The notes under the pieces were generated by a model that saw nothing but the letters and a program-made list of their open reading frames with translations, was not told the origin of the DNA and searched no databases. From Tubiluchus corallicola (Eukaryota; Priapulida; Priapulimorpha; Priapulimorphida; Tubiluchidae), in the NCBI GenBank assembly GCA_030141605.1, contig JAQGDQ010000339.1, positions 1 to 64,000 of the forward strand: a stretch of DNA of 64,000 bases. Direction: 5' to 3'. Both the position numbers and the translations under genes were made by a program. Below are positions 40,011-51,172 of the stretch, piece by piece; position 1 is the stretch's first letter, and each line of letters opens with the position of its first letter.

Positions 40011-40422
40011 TACATGCAATGATTTAGTTACATGTATAATATGTGCTAACTTGTGTGGTGTGTGGTGAATTTAAATTACCTTAAAGATAGAGGACGTTAA
40101 TATGAGTGTAAATTGGCATTTATTGATTACCTCTGCACGAATAAAGCCTACTTTGCTTCATCACATTTGGTGCCTGGCGTACAAACGGCTTTACAAAGTG
40201 ATGTACAAGTTTGCCGCTTTTGCACGAAAAGTTAGAATCATAGTTATGAAATTTATTGCGTCATTAGCATTATTATTTCTTGTTAAACTTCGATTATAAT
40301 ATGGTAAAATAAGTGGCGGCTGAACTCACAGTTGTCTTAGATTCTAGCAGTACAAGGCAAATCTCTGCTCACAGACAATACAAAACTTGTGCTAAAGTGT
40401 AATTACGTCTCTCTGCATTTAG

Positions 40423-40617
40423 GGTCGACAGCGAGAGAAAATGAATGAGGAACACAATGTCCGGTTGTCCAGCACTGTTGATAAATTACTCAGCGAATCT
40501 AACGAGCGACTCCAATTGCATTTGAAAGAGAGAATGTCTGCTCTGGAGGAGAAAAACACGCTCACCGAAGAGCTGGAGAAAGTGAAAAAGCAACTGGAGG
40601 TGGTCACGCAAGAGCGG
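40423..40617 (+). CDS. PPFIA: liprin-alpha exon 10, coiled coil
   Basis: Sixty-five codons, phase 0, residues 430-494, with [20 protein letters not shown] and [16 protein letters not shown], very highly conserved in the family. It ends [11 protein letters not shown]. The acceptor is gtctctctgcatttag and the donor CGG|gtaagt. Confidence 0.97.
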
Positions 40618-41017
40618 GTAAGTTCTGTTCACACCAGCTTTGCTGTTTTGTGCAAAAGCACGCAACAGTGCAGCCGGCAGTTCTTAGTCATGGTTTACCA
40701 AATAAGGCAAAATCTAATTAACGATTCGTCAATATTAGCGAATTAGAATATCTGCCAAGTTAGAGATACCAAATGAATAGTTGGCTGTCTACCATTATTA
40801 CGTTCCAGTGGGAAAATATGAACCTTGCAAACAATTTCTACTGTTAATTAAAAGTTGTTTTCTCCATGGCTGCTTCTTCAAGGTATTACAGAGTCTGATT
40901 AAGTATATGTCGAATTTATAATTTAGCATATTTTGACTCTGTTGAATCTGTTGTTTGGCATCCAGATCTTTCCAGTTTTTTCCTGTCCTTCCTGAATCAT
41001 CCCTGCAATTATCACAT

Positions 41018-41524
41018 TAAAGGAAAAACATGTCTCTCAGAAAAATATAACAAGGAAATTTGCAAAGAACTGTCTATAAAGCATAAAATTAAAATGTACT
41101 ACCTCTTAATAGAAATTTACATGGCGTGGTGTTTGCCGCCATTCACTTTAAAATCATGATGTAATTGGGAGACCTGGTGACTTTTCGTAATCGCGTCGTG
41201 GCTTTCTGTAAGCCCGCGCTGCTTAAACTAATTCAAACTTCTGCAGCTTACTTAATGTTAATGCAAAAATATTATAAAGTTAGCTATCTATTTTTTTGTA
41301 AAAACGAAGATCGACAGTGCGCTACTTTTCTTCAAGACGAATGACGTCATTGGAAGAATGGGCATTGAAAATGGAAGCGCCCAAGCATGAAGTGATCGCG
41401 ACTTTAAAGTGATTTTACTAGTTACAAGAGACGCTTATTGCAGTTTTATTACTAAATCCTTCTAACATTTTTCCCGAATATTGAAATAAGCCTGACCTCC
41501 TAGAAGGCTTTGCTTTTTCTTTAA
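41018..41524 (+). mobile_element. TTAAAGGAAAA element, second interior type, copy 1
   Basis: Left ttaaaggaaaaac and right ctttgctttttctttaa are inverted repeats. The interior (cagtgcgctacttttcttca, gaagtgatcgcgactttaaa) recurs at 52087-52610 and 62490-62673. Confidence 0.75.
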
Positions 41525-41661
41525 GTGTACTTTTACTACTTACCCTATGATTTGTGTAAAATGTGCAGGTCTTTGTTAGAATAGGTCTTCAACTAATTGC
41601 TGTTTTTACTGACAATTTGCATTCAAATCTGAACGATAAACATAAATAGCTGATTTTGTAT

Positions 41662-42201
41662 TAAAAGAAAACTGGATGATTGTGTAAACATTAGTTCAGA
41701 ATAAAGTATGCTCTTAAATATTGAAAACTACAATAGCTTTTCTTAAATCACAGCTCAGATTAAGTAATAATTACCTCGGACACTCAAATTTTGTTAAACT
41801 TTCAAAGCTACGCGTGGCTCTGTGATTATTGTAAGATTGACGACGGCGCCTTTTTGTCACATTCTCATGGCCGACAAATAGAAGGCGGTACCGTGATATC
41901 CATGATCATGAACTGCAGTGTTAGTTTCTGACATCATATGACGTAGAGCCCATTTTCGTGACATCACGCGTTTAAACATTAACACTTACACAAACGTGCT
42001 TGACGCGCAATGGAAGATGCCTGCCGTTGCACAAACTGTGGTTAGTAAGCAATAGCTGTGTTCGGTTGCCATTAATTAACTTTCTAAGCTAATTATCACA
42101 TATAAGAAACAATTGTTAACTTTTATAGGCAAGAAAATGTACATTTTGGACAGCAAAAGAAAATGATATTGAGTGTAAACAATCGTCCGGCCTTCCTTTA
42201 A
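41662..42201. mobile_element. TTTAAAGGAAAACCGG TIR element, copy 2
   Basis: Near full-length match to 19006-19493 (ggcgcctttttgtcacattc, cccattttcgtgacatcacg). It has about 50 extra bases near gttaaactttcaaagctacg that copy 1 lacks. Ends ttaaaagaaaactggatgat and atcgtccggccttccttta. Confidence 0.85.
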
Positions 42202-43295
42202 AAAATATCTCAGCAGTACAGCACTTGTGTGTAACGTTTCGATATTGTGTGCAGTGAGGACAAGAATTGCTCACCCACATGTGTCACAAATCCTTAAAAA
42301 TCAAAGAGAAATTCGTAACAAGGAAAGCGAATTCTTAAAATAAAAATAACAACCAGCATCCACTTAAGGAAGAGATGAATTGTGTTGGAGTAACATAACT
42401 TTTTCCTGTCATTTGGCTTTGCATCACACCATCTGCAAATTTACAATGTAGTATTTGTCTTGTTTGCTTCTCGCAATATTAATTTTCGTGAATTTTTTTA
42501 CACCTTATTTTTATTTGGGTGGATTGTTGTGTGAACATGACCTAAATTGGTCGTAACGTTGCACATGTTGTGTCTGAGTAAAAGCCACGTCTTTGCTTAA
42601 GTGGGTGCCGAATGTTTTTTCATTTTAGAGACAAAGCGTGTAGATGGAATTATGCTCATCCGAATTCCTGTAATAACAATAGTGGTCGTAGGAAGGGCAC
42701 TTCTGTATTTTATTAGGGTTATTCACTATTTTGCATTTCGAAGAGTGTTGCATGTTGCTAATATTTACACTGAGGAAGAAACTCGCAATGGGATGCGAAA
42801 TATTTGTTTACTGGCACATAAAAATGTAATTCTTTTTATTACAAAGTTCATGATTCTGTCTATAATCTTTGTTTTAATAATATTTTTGTAAATGGATGGA
42901 AAAACCCATTCAAATCCTGTGTCAGAAATCACTGTTAGGTTGCTGTGTGTTCTGTGAACTTGCATAGAAACAAAGACATTCTTTAGTAACATCAGGTATC
43001 CGTTTTTGGGATTTACTAACCAGGTCAGTTGTAGAGACTGACTCTTTCCGTAACATTCGAGATGTTATACCTTTAATTAACAGGAAGTAACACGTGTTAA
43101 TTGTCACAGGTAAAATCTATTGAAGAGTGTCTATAGTGAAAATGTCTGTAGTCGAGAAATTTTTGATCACGCGTGGGAATTTATTGACCCTGGACACTCT
43201 GAGCAGCCGGTCTAAAAGCTTCAATTGACCTCCTTGCCTCACTTTAATTCACATATCAGTCATCAATATTGCGTTATTACATTGACTCAGTATTC
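42202..43295. other. intronic stretch, nothing recognised
   Basis: A 96-codon frame at 42601 has no known motif. No repeats found. Confidence 0.4.
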
Positions 43296-43407
43296 CACAC
43301 ACATGCACGCACATGCATGCATACACACACATGCACGCACATGCATGCATACACACACAAACAAACAAACACACACGCGCACGCACCCACAAACACACGC
43401 ACGCACG

Positions 43408-43442
<35 letters not shown>
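43296..43442. repeat. (CA)n-type microsatellite
   Basis: Starts with two copies of acatgcacgcacatgcatgc, then acaaacaaac, acgcacgcac and a pure CA tail. Confidence 0.97.
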
Positions 43443-43445
<3 letters not shown>

Positions 43446-43539
43446 GTTTACACTATTAGTAATGCCTAAATATAAATCTTTTTTCTATAAACTTGCACTA
43501 CTTAGTTTAAGTGAATTGGAGCTCTCTTGAGGTCATATT

Positions 43540-43760
43540 CACAATTTTTCACAATCGCATGGCTAGTTCTTTACTGTTCCTTGCATTTTGCTATTTACTA
43601 ATTAGATGGGTACTGGCTCCTCCATTTCGGTAATGCGTTGGACAAAAAACATGCTGTACTTCTCAATTCAGAGGTGTTCAGTTGTGATGTAATGCACACG
43701 TTTGAGAGTTCATGAGTTAGGACAGCTGTAAATTTGAAAATTAAATTAGTTTCATGGAAA
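43540..43760. mobile_element. partial copy of the TTAAAGGAAAACC family
   Basis: Shares gctatttactaattagatg, tgtacttctcaattcagagg, tgtgatgtaatgcacacg with 53863-54393 and 10351-10898. Confidence 0.65.
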
Positions 43761-44218
43761 ATTTTACCTGGTCAGTTGACTTGGCAGAACTTTAGAGAGA
43801 ACACTGTGTTGTACTACTTCTGGTTTAGAAAATAAAGTGCATGTGATATGAACAACTTACCTGCATTGTATATTGTTTATTCTTCCAAAGAAGCAGTCTG
43901 TTAGCACTTACCTTTAGAATTTCTCCATATTAAGTGACTTGTCTTTTGCTTTGAAGAAATTTATAAGTGACATCGTTATAGAACTTTAGTTTCTACTGTG
44001 GATTAATGTCATTTTCAACGGGATGCTGACGAAACTAGTAAACAGCATAAATTTAGTGACACCCGGTTAACCTCCGTTATCCGGATGATCACAATGACAA
44101 GTTTATCGCTGTTTTTCCAGCAAATAGACAAGACTGTTTCTTGTTGAACAATATTTCCTCCTTAGCACACAGCTTTGCGTTGACATTTTTCCTCAGTAAT
44201 ATTGATGTTCTTTTACAG

Positions 44219-44292
44219 GATAAGCTTTCCGGAGAAGTCGAAAAATTGCAGGAGGAATTAGAAAACCTACGACTGCAGCTGCAGTGTTCTAG
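44219..44292 (+). CDS. PPFIA: liprin-alpha exon 11, end of coiled coil
   Basis: Seventy-four bases, starting at phase 0 and ending after two bases of a codon. It encodes DKLSGEVEKLQEELENLRLQ then LQCS, in the place of the family phrase KERLAEEIEKLRSELDQLK. The acceptor is gatgttcttttacag and the donor AG|gtaatg. The split Ser codon is completed by T from exon 12. Confidence 0.9.
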
Positions 44293-45056
44293 GTAATGCA
44301 AGTCACTTCATTCTTAAAAAATCAATAAACTGAAAAAATGCTGGGCTTAGGATAATTTCCTTCTCAGTAAAATTAAAATGTGTGGTTGTTCTGAAGTTTA
44401 TGGGATGTTTTGGCTTGTTTTTCCCTAAAAGTGGTCGCGGTGGGTGCTCAGTGTTTTATCGAGTAAAGTTAAGCAACATTTAGCCTGTTGGGTAAATGGA
44501 TGCTAAAATGTTCCTGAGGAGTTTCATGTGCCGTGTGCACCTGGCTGTTTACCTTCTAAAGAGACATGATTGTATTTGCATCAAATCTCTGCTGGTTCAG
44601 TTTTTCATAACAAAAGAGCCAGTCTCTCCACATGTCTCTACTTTAACGAGACTTTGCATTTGCACCTTGGAGAGTGCCATCTTACAGAATCCCGATTCTC
44701 GTAAAAAAAGAAGCCGAGTCGAGTGAGTCATGCGACGTTAATATGGCTTCATACATGTTTTGATTCTGATGATTGTATGTTACTGGTGACGTGAGAGTTT
44801 TGGCATCTCCTGAAAACAAATTTGCGTGATCTGAACAACTTTGTTACGACATTGTTAAGTGCCACCTGGGGGCAATGTTGGTGTGTTATGCGCATAGTTC
44901 AGTGAGTAAATGTGCAATAATTCGATTCACCATTCGGTGTTGTGTATCCGATGCTGTGAGAGTGTGTGAACAGGATAGTGTTGATGTTCACTTGTCATGC
45001 GAAATTTTTCTTACCGTGAATGTTATCTACAGTCAAACGTTGTTATAATGTTAATA

Positions 45057-45286
45057 CAGTCAACCTCGGGTATAAGGTGCTCGCTTATAAGGGACACTTG
45101 TTTACAAGCGACCACCAATGCCGGTCCCGATTTTTCGTAACATTTTTCCTATGTAAAAATTTCGTATATAAGGTACTTGGATATAAGAGACCCTCGGTCT
45201 GACTCAACTTCGGCTATAAGGGACATCGGATATAAGGGACCATTTTTTTCCAGTCCGGAGGTGTCCTTTATGTCCGAGGTTGACTG
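45057..45286. mobile_element. CAGTCAACCTCGG TIR element, copy 1
   Basis: Starts cagtcaacctcgggtataag and ends ccgaggttgactg, inverted repeats flanked by TA. The interior repeats the word tataagggac many times. The second copy is 55456-55946. Confidence 0.88.
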
Positions 45287-45379
45287 TACTCCATTTCTAA
45301 TAACAATCTCTCTTAACAAAACAAAATGTCTGCATTCGCATAGCCATGTATGCATTAATACGTTATAATTCTGAATGTG

Positions 45380-45600
45380 TGGCGTAGCTCAATGGTAACG
45401 TTCTTGCTTACCACCCGGGAGGTCGTGGGTTCAACTCTCGACCGAGTCATACAAAAGACTTAAAAAACGGAATCACCAAGCACATGGGTTTATCGAAGTA
45501 ACGTACGGATAATAATAATCGGGACCACCTTGGAAATAAGTATTGAGTTACTTAAGGTGTTATCTTTGGACTATGTCCTAAATGAAATTATTATCATAAA
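45380..45600 (+). repeat. tRNA-derived SINE
   Basis: The head reads tggcgtagctcaatgg (A box) and, about 30 bases on, gggttcaactctcgacc (B box), the two parts of an internal RNA polymerase III promoter. A non-tRNA body follows to about 45600, ending in attattatcataaac. A typical animal SINE layout, not a functional tRNA. Confidence 0.8.
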
Positions 45601-46388
45601 CTTGCTTAACTTCGTCTTTTTTGCAGTCCCAATGTAAGCAGTGTAAAGAGGTTTCACTGTATTTATTTTTAACTGGTCAGCATATATGCCTGAGTTATTG
45701 GTTTTTTTCATTTTCATAGATAAATGTTGTACAAGATGTGCTTAGTATTGAACTACGAACTTGCAAAATTTATTTATTCGGCTATTGTGTAACAGCCTGT
45801 GATAAACTGCATCTTGAATTGCTAACTGAAATTTTATGGCATTTACAAACTACTGGTGGTAAGTTTAGGGCCTAATGTTGCTTCATTCAAAGTATTCTTT
45901 CTAATGCATGATGTTTAATTTGAATGCTACTAATGAATTCTGAAATCTTTTCTCATAACAAAACGGAGTAAGAAGGGTAGTGGGCCATGGTACACTGTGT
46001 TTTTTCTCTGTCCCATGTTGATGCACCGTTGAATTGAACCCACAAGTTTTTTCAGCACCCTGTTGGTGCACATCTAACCGTGCTGTGCAATTTAGTATGG
46101 CCACTTGGGTTTTGGTAACATAAATTTCGCTTAGTGTACACTCTGAATGGAAGGAATCTTTTAATTTTTGAAATAAACTTCTTATTTTTAAACTGAATTT
46201 TCTAGAGATTATGTTGCAATAACAATAATTACATTGTAAATTGTCTGTCCATTAACTACTTTGACCAACAGTCCGCGTACGACTATTAATGCCGCCACTA
46301 ACAATACAGCTTGTAGGAATTTATTACTACTGGGAATTGGCAATTGAGCATAAAGCGTCTAATTATTCCAATAAAATTTACATTTCAG

Positions 46389-46479
46389 TCGATTTGATCT
46401 TGGTTATGAATCGGATTCTGCGATTATTCGCCGTTCACATAAAGGCAGGACCATAGCTCTGGTGGAGGATCCAGACAAG
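46389..46479 (+). CDS. PPFIA: liprin-alpha exon 12
   Basis: Ninety-one bases. The first base completes the Ser codon, then RFDLGYESDSAIIRRSHKGR and TIALVEDPDK. This parallels the family segment ending RRPQKGRLAALRDEPSK. The acceptor is aaatttacatttcag and the donor AAG|gtattg. It links in frame to VQTLNEQ of exon 13, as in PPFIA1. Confidence 0.92.
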
Positions 46480-46673
46480 GTATTGATGTTGTAATAGTTA
46501 ATTAGCACCCCTAAAATAGAAATATTTCAAAGCTCTGCACAGTACAGACTCGGTGTTCATCTATTATAGTTAAAATATTCTACAATTGATTTAGAATATG
46601 TTCTTATTTCAACTGGCAGCATAATGCCAAAATTCTGATGCATTATTGGAAAATCTCAAGTCTGCTGCAGCTT

Positions 46674-47084
46674 TAATAAGCCTTTTCACAATTTCGTTCT
46701 GCACACGCGCGGTTGCTGCAGGTCAAAGGTTAACTACATCTTTACATCTACAAAGGTTAACAAAGGTTAGCAACGCATCTTAACAACAATTGTCATGTGG
46801 GTGTGTAAAGCAAAGCCATCTGCCGCATTAGTTCAGTAACTTCAGTTGTTTTACATGGGCTTTACTTAATTATGCATTAGTCAGTGCGTAGAGTGATTTA
46901 CTAGCAGGATCTTGTTTGGGAACAAGAAAAAATGAACTAGGTAAGGTTCTAGGTAGGTGTTGAAACTGTTAGTATTACAACAGCATGGGCTGCAAGGCAT
47001 TGTCAAGTGTACACAAATGTGTTGTCTGGTATACTTAACCTTTTCACAATCATCGTAAATGCTGGAACTCTGAAAAGGCTTATT
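46674..47084 (-). mobile_element. TAATAAGCCTTTTC TIR element, inverted copy
   Basis: Ends taataagccttttcacaatt and ggaactctgaaaaggcttatt. Its interior is the reverse complement of 21135-21527 (acttaattatgcattagtc, gatcttgtttgggaacaag). Confidence 0.85.
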
Positions 47085-47086
47085 GC

Positions 47087-47227
47087 AGGAGTTTAAATTT
47101 AAAAAATCTTGTACAACGATACTGTTAACACATACCCTGTATGCAACAAGACAGCCTGTAAGTGATACAAAATGGCAAGACGAGTTTTTAAGCTTTATGA
47201 ACGGTGTTTCCTTGGCGCTTCAAGTTT
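47087..47227 (-). mobile_element. fragment of the TTTAAAGGACAA-type element
   Basis: Carries ggagtttaaatttaaaaaat, gtatgcaacaagacagc, aaaatggcaagacgagtttt as in 36640-36750. It adjoins the preceding element. Confidence 0.6.
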
Positions 47228-47929
47228 GACTTTACTGTCTGACGAACACAAAAAATACATCTATGATATACAGTAAACTACGTTTAACTCGAACACCTCG
47301 GGTCCGGAAAATTTGTTAAAGTTATGCGAGGCACAAGTTAGACAATGTTTGTAAGAAAACAAGATTGAGTCGCTCATCAATGTTGAACAATACACTAGAG
47401 TCTGTGAAAATGACAAACTGAGACTTTAACCAAATATCAAACAACATTTTTTATGAATGACCAAAAATAAAATGATTGGTCCACCTCAATTATAGTGAGT
47501 AACATGGTTAGTAGAATTCAGCAATAATAATAGTGTGTTCTAGTTATTAAACCACGTTTGTTAAACCTTGTTTTTAAACCAGCGTTCTGCTAAGATAATA
47601 CAAGAAATCTTATCATTTTTGTTGAAACTAAAAGTTAGAATCATAGTGTGGTGCACATTTTTGAGTAAGATTTCTCACTTGGGAGGTTATTCAAGGTAAC
47701 TTCAGTTGGATTCTTATAAATTGTAGTTGGAATTCAGCTTGAGTTACGCGATAACTCGAGTTGCAGATTTCGAGTTGCTCGATGTTTGTTAAAAGAGATA
47801 AATGAAAGAGAAAATGCATTCCGCGACATCAGTTCGAGATACGCAAGAATTCGAGTTATACATATACATACGGTATTCGGTATACACACAGTTTACCGTA
47901 TCTACATAGGGCAGAATCATCACTTACCT

Positions 47930-48050
47930 CTTGCGTGTATGACATCATCACTTGCGTGTAGGACATCACCACTTGCGTGTATGACATCACTTGCGTGTAT
48001 GACATCATCACTTGCGTGTATGACATCACCACTTGCGTGTATGACATCAT
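47930..48050 (+). repeat. short minisatellite next to exon 13 acceptor
   Basis: Six units of catcacttgcgtgtatgaca, 17-20 bp, ending about 35 bp before the acceptor of exon 13. Confidence 0.93.
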
Positions 48051-48085
48051 TACTTTACCTTTCATTTCTCTTCTTCTATTTTTAG

Positions 48086-48306
48086 GTTCAAACATTAAAT
48101 GAACAAGAGTGGGAGAAGCTGCAGCAGGCGCACATCCTGGCGAATGTCCAGCAGGCATTCGGCAAGAGCGAAGTGGACGCACAAGAGGACAGCGGCTCTG
48201 CTTTTAGCGGGGTGGACATCTTCTCACCGAGTAGCGCTGCTACGGACGCGCAGACGCTCGCCATCATGCTACAGGAACAACTTGATGCAATAAACAATGA
48301 AATCAG
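48086..48306 (+). CDS. PPFIA: liprin-alpha exon 13, LQEQLDAIN block
   Basis: 221 bases, starting [20 protein letters not shown], continuing through [20 protein letters not shown] to [13 protein letters not shown]. Family members read VQTLNEQDWERAQQASVLAN and LLSPSGQADAHTLAMMLQEQ. The acceptor is tcttcttctatttttag; the donor AG|gtgacg is weak. It ends with two bases of an Arg codon. A short (catcacttgcgtgtatga)n array lies just upstream of the pyrimidine tract. Confidence 0.96.
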
Positions 48307-48497
48307 GTGACGACTCTTAATGCGCCTTCAGTGTATTTTTATACACTGTAGACGGTGCTTAATAGACTGTCTTTTGGATAGAAGTGTTTTGATCCTATTA
48401 ACGTCAAACATGTTATCTATTGCTCCGCCTCTGCTGCAACGCAAGCACGTTCAGCGGCATTCGGGACAACAGCTCACGCTGAACAACAATTGTCTCA

Positions 48498-48645
48498 ACT
48501 AAACTAAACCGAGCCAAGCCGAACCGAACCGAACCGAACCGAACCGAACCGAACCAAACCAAACCAAACCAAACCAAACCAAACCAAACCAAACCAAACC
48601 AAACCAAACCAAACCAAACCAAACTAAACTAAACTAAACTAAACT
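48498..48645. repeat. pentamer array in three zones
   Basis: Pentamers run in order: aaccg units, then aacca units, then aacta units, with almost no mixing between zones. The complementary strand is TTTGG-like. Confidence 0.95.
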
Positions 48646-49289
48646 TTGCATCATGACAGTCAGAACTAATGTCTAATCAGCAGATAAACTGATTGCACTT
48701 CTTCATAAACACAAATTTGCAGAGCAGCAGCTATTTTTACACGAAATTAACACTTCAAGTAGCAGTGTTGGACGCAGCTGTAGCTAAATGTCCCGAACAT
48801 ATCTGCTGCAGGGGTGTGTGCACGCTGATTGGGCAGTCAGTGAAAATGGTTAACATTATGCTAGATGTCAATTAACCGATTGAATCTATTAGCTGATGGG
48901 TGTAGTATTGCTAGTACAGAAGTATGAATCATCACTCTTCGGCTTAGTATGCACTGCAAAGGCTACGAGAGCTTTAAATATTGGGTCTTTACGCCAATGC
49001 TCTATTTTTCAAAATTAATTCTGTGTTTTTAGTTGCTCTGTACTCTCTGATTGTAAAGAATACTAGCAGATTACTATCAGTCCAGTGGTTGCATAACAGC
49101 AACTGATTAAACATTTTATGAAAGGCAACAAGAGCTTCAAAGGGAAACCTCGCAAGGCATGTGATTAGAAGCTTAACTTCCATAAATTATTGCACAACGA
49201 GGTTAATTGCAGCAGACAGCGGGTGACAGATTCAAAGCAAAACCGCTGGCTAGCATAGTGATAAATGTATCTGCTTACAAGCAAAAATA
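48646..49289. other. intronic stretch, nothing recognised
   Basis: No exon, element ends or tandem repeats could be supported. Confidence 0.4.
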
Positions 49290-50020
49290 ATGGTGCCTAC
49301 TGTATTGGGTATGTTACTGTGCTTTATGTTTCCTTATTGTGAGTCTAATGAATGACGCCTACTGTTTTGTGTACGTTAATGTGTTTTATGTTTCCTTATT
49401 GTGAGTCTAATGAATGGCGCCTACTGTATTGTGTACGTTAATGTGCCCTATGTTTCCTTATTTTGAGTCTAATGAATGGCGCCTACTGTGTTGTGTACGT
49501 TAATGTGTTCTATGTTTCCTCATTGTGATTCTAATGAATGGCGCCTACTGTATTGTGTATGTTAATGTGTTTTATGTTTTCTTATTTTCAGTCTAATGAA
49601 TGGCGCCTACTGTATTGTGTACGTTAATGTGCCTTATGTTTCCTTATTTTGAGTCTAATGAATGGCGCCTACTGTGTTGTGTGCATTGATGTGTTTTATG
49701 TTTCCTTATTGTGAGTCTAATGAATGGCACCTACTGTATTGTGTACGTTAATGTGTTTTATGTTTTCTTATTGTGAGTCTAATGAATGGCGCCTACTGTA
49801 TTGTGTATGTTAATGTGCCTTATGTTTCCTTATTGTGAGTCTAATGAATGGCGCCTACTGTATTGTGTACGTTAATGTGTTTTATGTTTCCTCATTGTGA
49901 TTCTAATGAATGGCGCCTACTGTATTGTGTATGTTAATGTGCTTTATGTTTTCCTTATTGTGAGTCTAATGAATGGCGCCTACTGTATTGTGTACGTTAA
50001 TGTATTTTATGTTTCCTTAT
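49290..50020. repeat. 62-bp minisatellite, about 12 units
   Basis: Unit tgtattgtgtacgttaatgt, gttttatgtttccttattgt, gagtctaatgaatggcgcct, ac. One unit near 49590 carries tttcttattttcag, a good acceptor motif; the others have gtgag there. Confidence 0.96.
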
Positions 50021-50369
50021 ATGTTTATTTAGGTTTTTGTATAAAATTAGATGTCGATATTCATATCAAAAGATTGTCTCCTACGCCCAAATGTATGACT
50101 CTGTTATCTATGTTTTATGCATAATTTTTCAGCTGTCAATTTTCTTCACTTTGGATATGAATAGCTTGGAAGCTGAAAATATTGTTTTATGATTGGTTAA
50201 TTCTTTGACTTTTTAGTTGGCTAATTGGTTAATTGGTAGGTAGATTAATTGGTTACTTTGCTTTTTGCAGTGCATACACATAAAGCCAACTAGACACTAA
50301 GCCAGTCAGTTGGTCAGAGAGTTATTTTTGCTCTTGACATCGATGTCTAATGGCCCTCTTCTCTGATAG

Positions 50370-50568
50370 GTTAATCCAGGAAGAGAAGCAGAGCACGGAG
50401 GACCGAGCGGACGAACTGGAATCACGAGTGGGTAGCATGGACAGCGTGAGTGTGGCCAGTAGACGTATCAGCGGCAGCTCTTCCATTGATCATAGTTCAC
50501 CCCCTATTAGTGGCAGATCAACACCTCAGGCAGCTACTCAGCGGGACTACTTACAGAAGTATAACACT
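50370..50568 (+). CDS. PPFIA: liprin-alpha exon 14, Ser/Pro-rich
   Basis: 199 bases. The G completes Arg, then LIQEEKQSTEDRADELESRV matches family LIQEEKESTELRAEEIENRV. A Ser-rich stretch SSSIDHSSPPISGRSTPQ follows, and the exon ends QRDYLQKYNT. The acceptor is ctcttctctgatag and the donor ACT|gtacgt, phase 0. The last 20 bases of the exon and the donor form the first unit of a 53-bp tandem array, so several downstream gtacgt motifs could compete as donors. Confidence 0.92.
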
Positions 50569-50760
50569 GTACGTATTGTATGTCTGCTTTGCAGCAAGAA
50601 TACTTGCAGAAGTATAACCTTGTACGTATTGTATGCCCATTTCACAGTAGGAATACTTACAAAAGTACAACACTGTGCACATTGTATGTCTGCTTCGCAG
50701 TAGGAATAATTACAGAAGTATAACATTGTACGTATTGTATGTCTGCTACACAGTAGAAAT
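50549..50760 (+). repeat. 53-bp tandem array starting inside exon 14 and repeating its splice donor
   Basis: Four units at 50549, 50602, 50655 and 50708. Unit: acttacagaagtataacact, gtacgtattgtatgtctgct, ttgcagcaagaat. The first 20 bases of unit one are the end of exon 14, and gtacgt is its donor. Each unit ends with an acceptor-like motif (tgctttgcag, atttcacag, tgcttcgcag). Donor motif gtacgt is intact in units 1, 2 and 4 and altered in unit 3. Confidence 0.95.
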
Positions 50761-51078
50761 ACTGCTGTATATATTATATATTTGCTGTTCCTTGAGCTCC
50801 TGGTGTTTTTCTTAGATTACACCTGTGAACTAATTAACTCATAACGAGAATTAATATCACTTAGTGGGATGTTAGTTACTTGGATTTTATGAATTTCTAT
50901 GGCTGAAAACAGAAGCCTGTGATGTTTGTATAGAAGGTACAGAATAGAATGTTTGTATGATGTATTTTTCTCTAGTTGCAATTCCTACTCGTTACATTTC
51001 ATAAAGGATAATGATCCTAGTTAATTCATTAGATTTTGTTACTGTTTGTTTGTTGTCATGGTAACATTTTCGTTTCAG

Positions 51079-51159
51079 GCACCTGTTGGTATTTCACCTT
51101 CTCACATGTTTGGTTACACTCAGTCTCTCACCGAAATCTCTACAGCGACCGGAAGCCAG
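51079..51159 (+). CDS. PPFIA: liprin-alpha exon 15, variable linker
   Basis: Twenty-seven codons, phase 0 at both ends: APVGISPSHMFGYTQSLTEI then STATGSQ. The acceptor is aacattttcgtttcag and the donor CAG|gtaagc, both strong. The linker is not conserved across the family as I recall it, so support comes from splice sites, frame and the codon-like divergence from its downstream duplicate at 51202. It may be alternatively included, since removal keeps the frame. Confidence 0.75.
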
Positions 51160-51172
51160 GTAAGCTTGCCCA

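Noticed and set aside
42601-42891. 96-codon frame rich in Ile, Leu and Phe that looks like a membrane protein
   Set aside because: AT-rich intronic sequence readily gives such frames; no motif, neighbour or splice evidence supports it.
45380-45450. Considered as a functional tRNA gene
   Set aside because: Only the A and B boxes fit; the acceptor stem does not close and a SINE-type body follows.
48498-48645. Considered as interstitial telomere repeat
   Set aside because: The unit is a pentamer of AACC(A/G) or AACTA type, unlike the animal TTAGGG hexamer.
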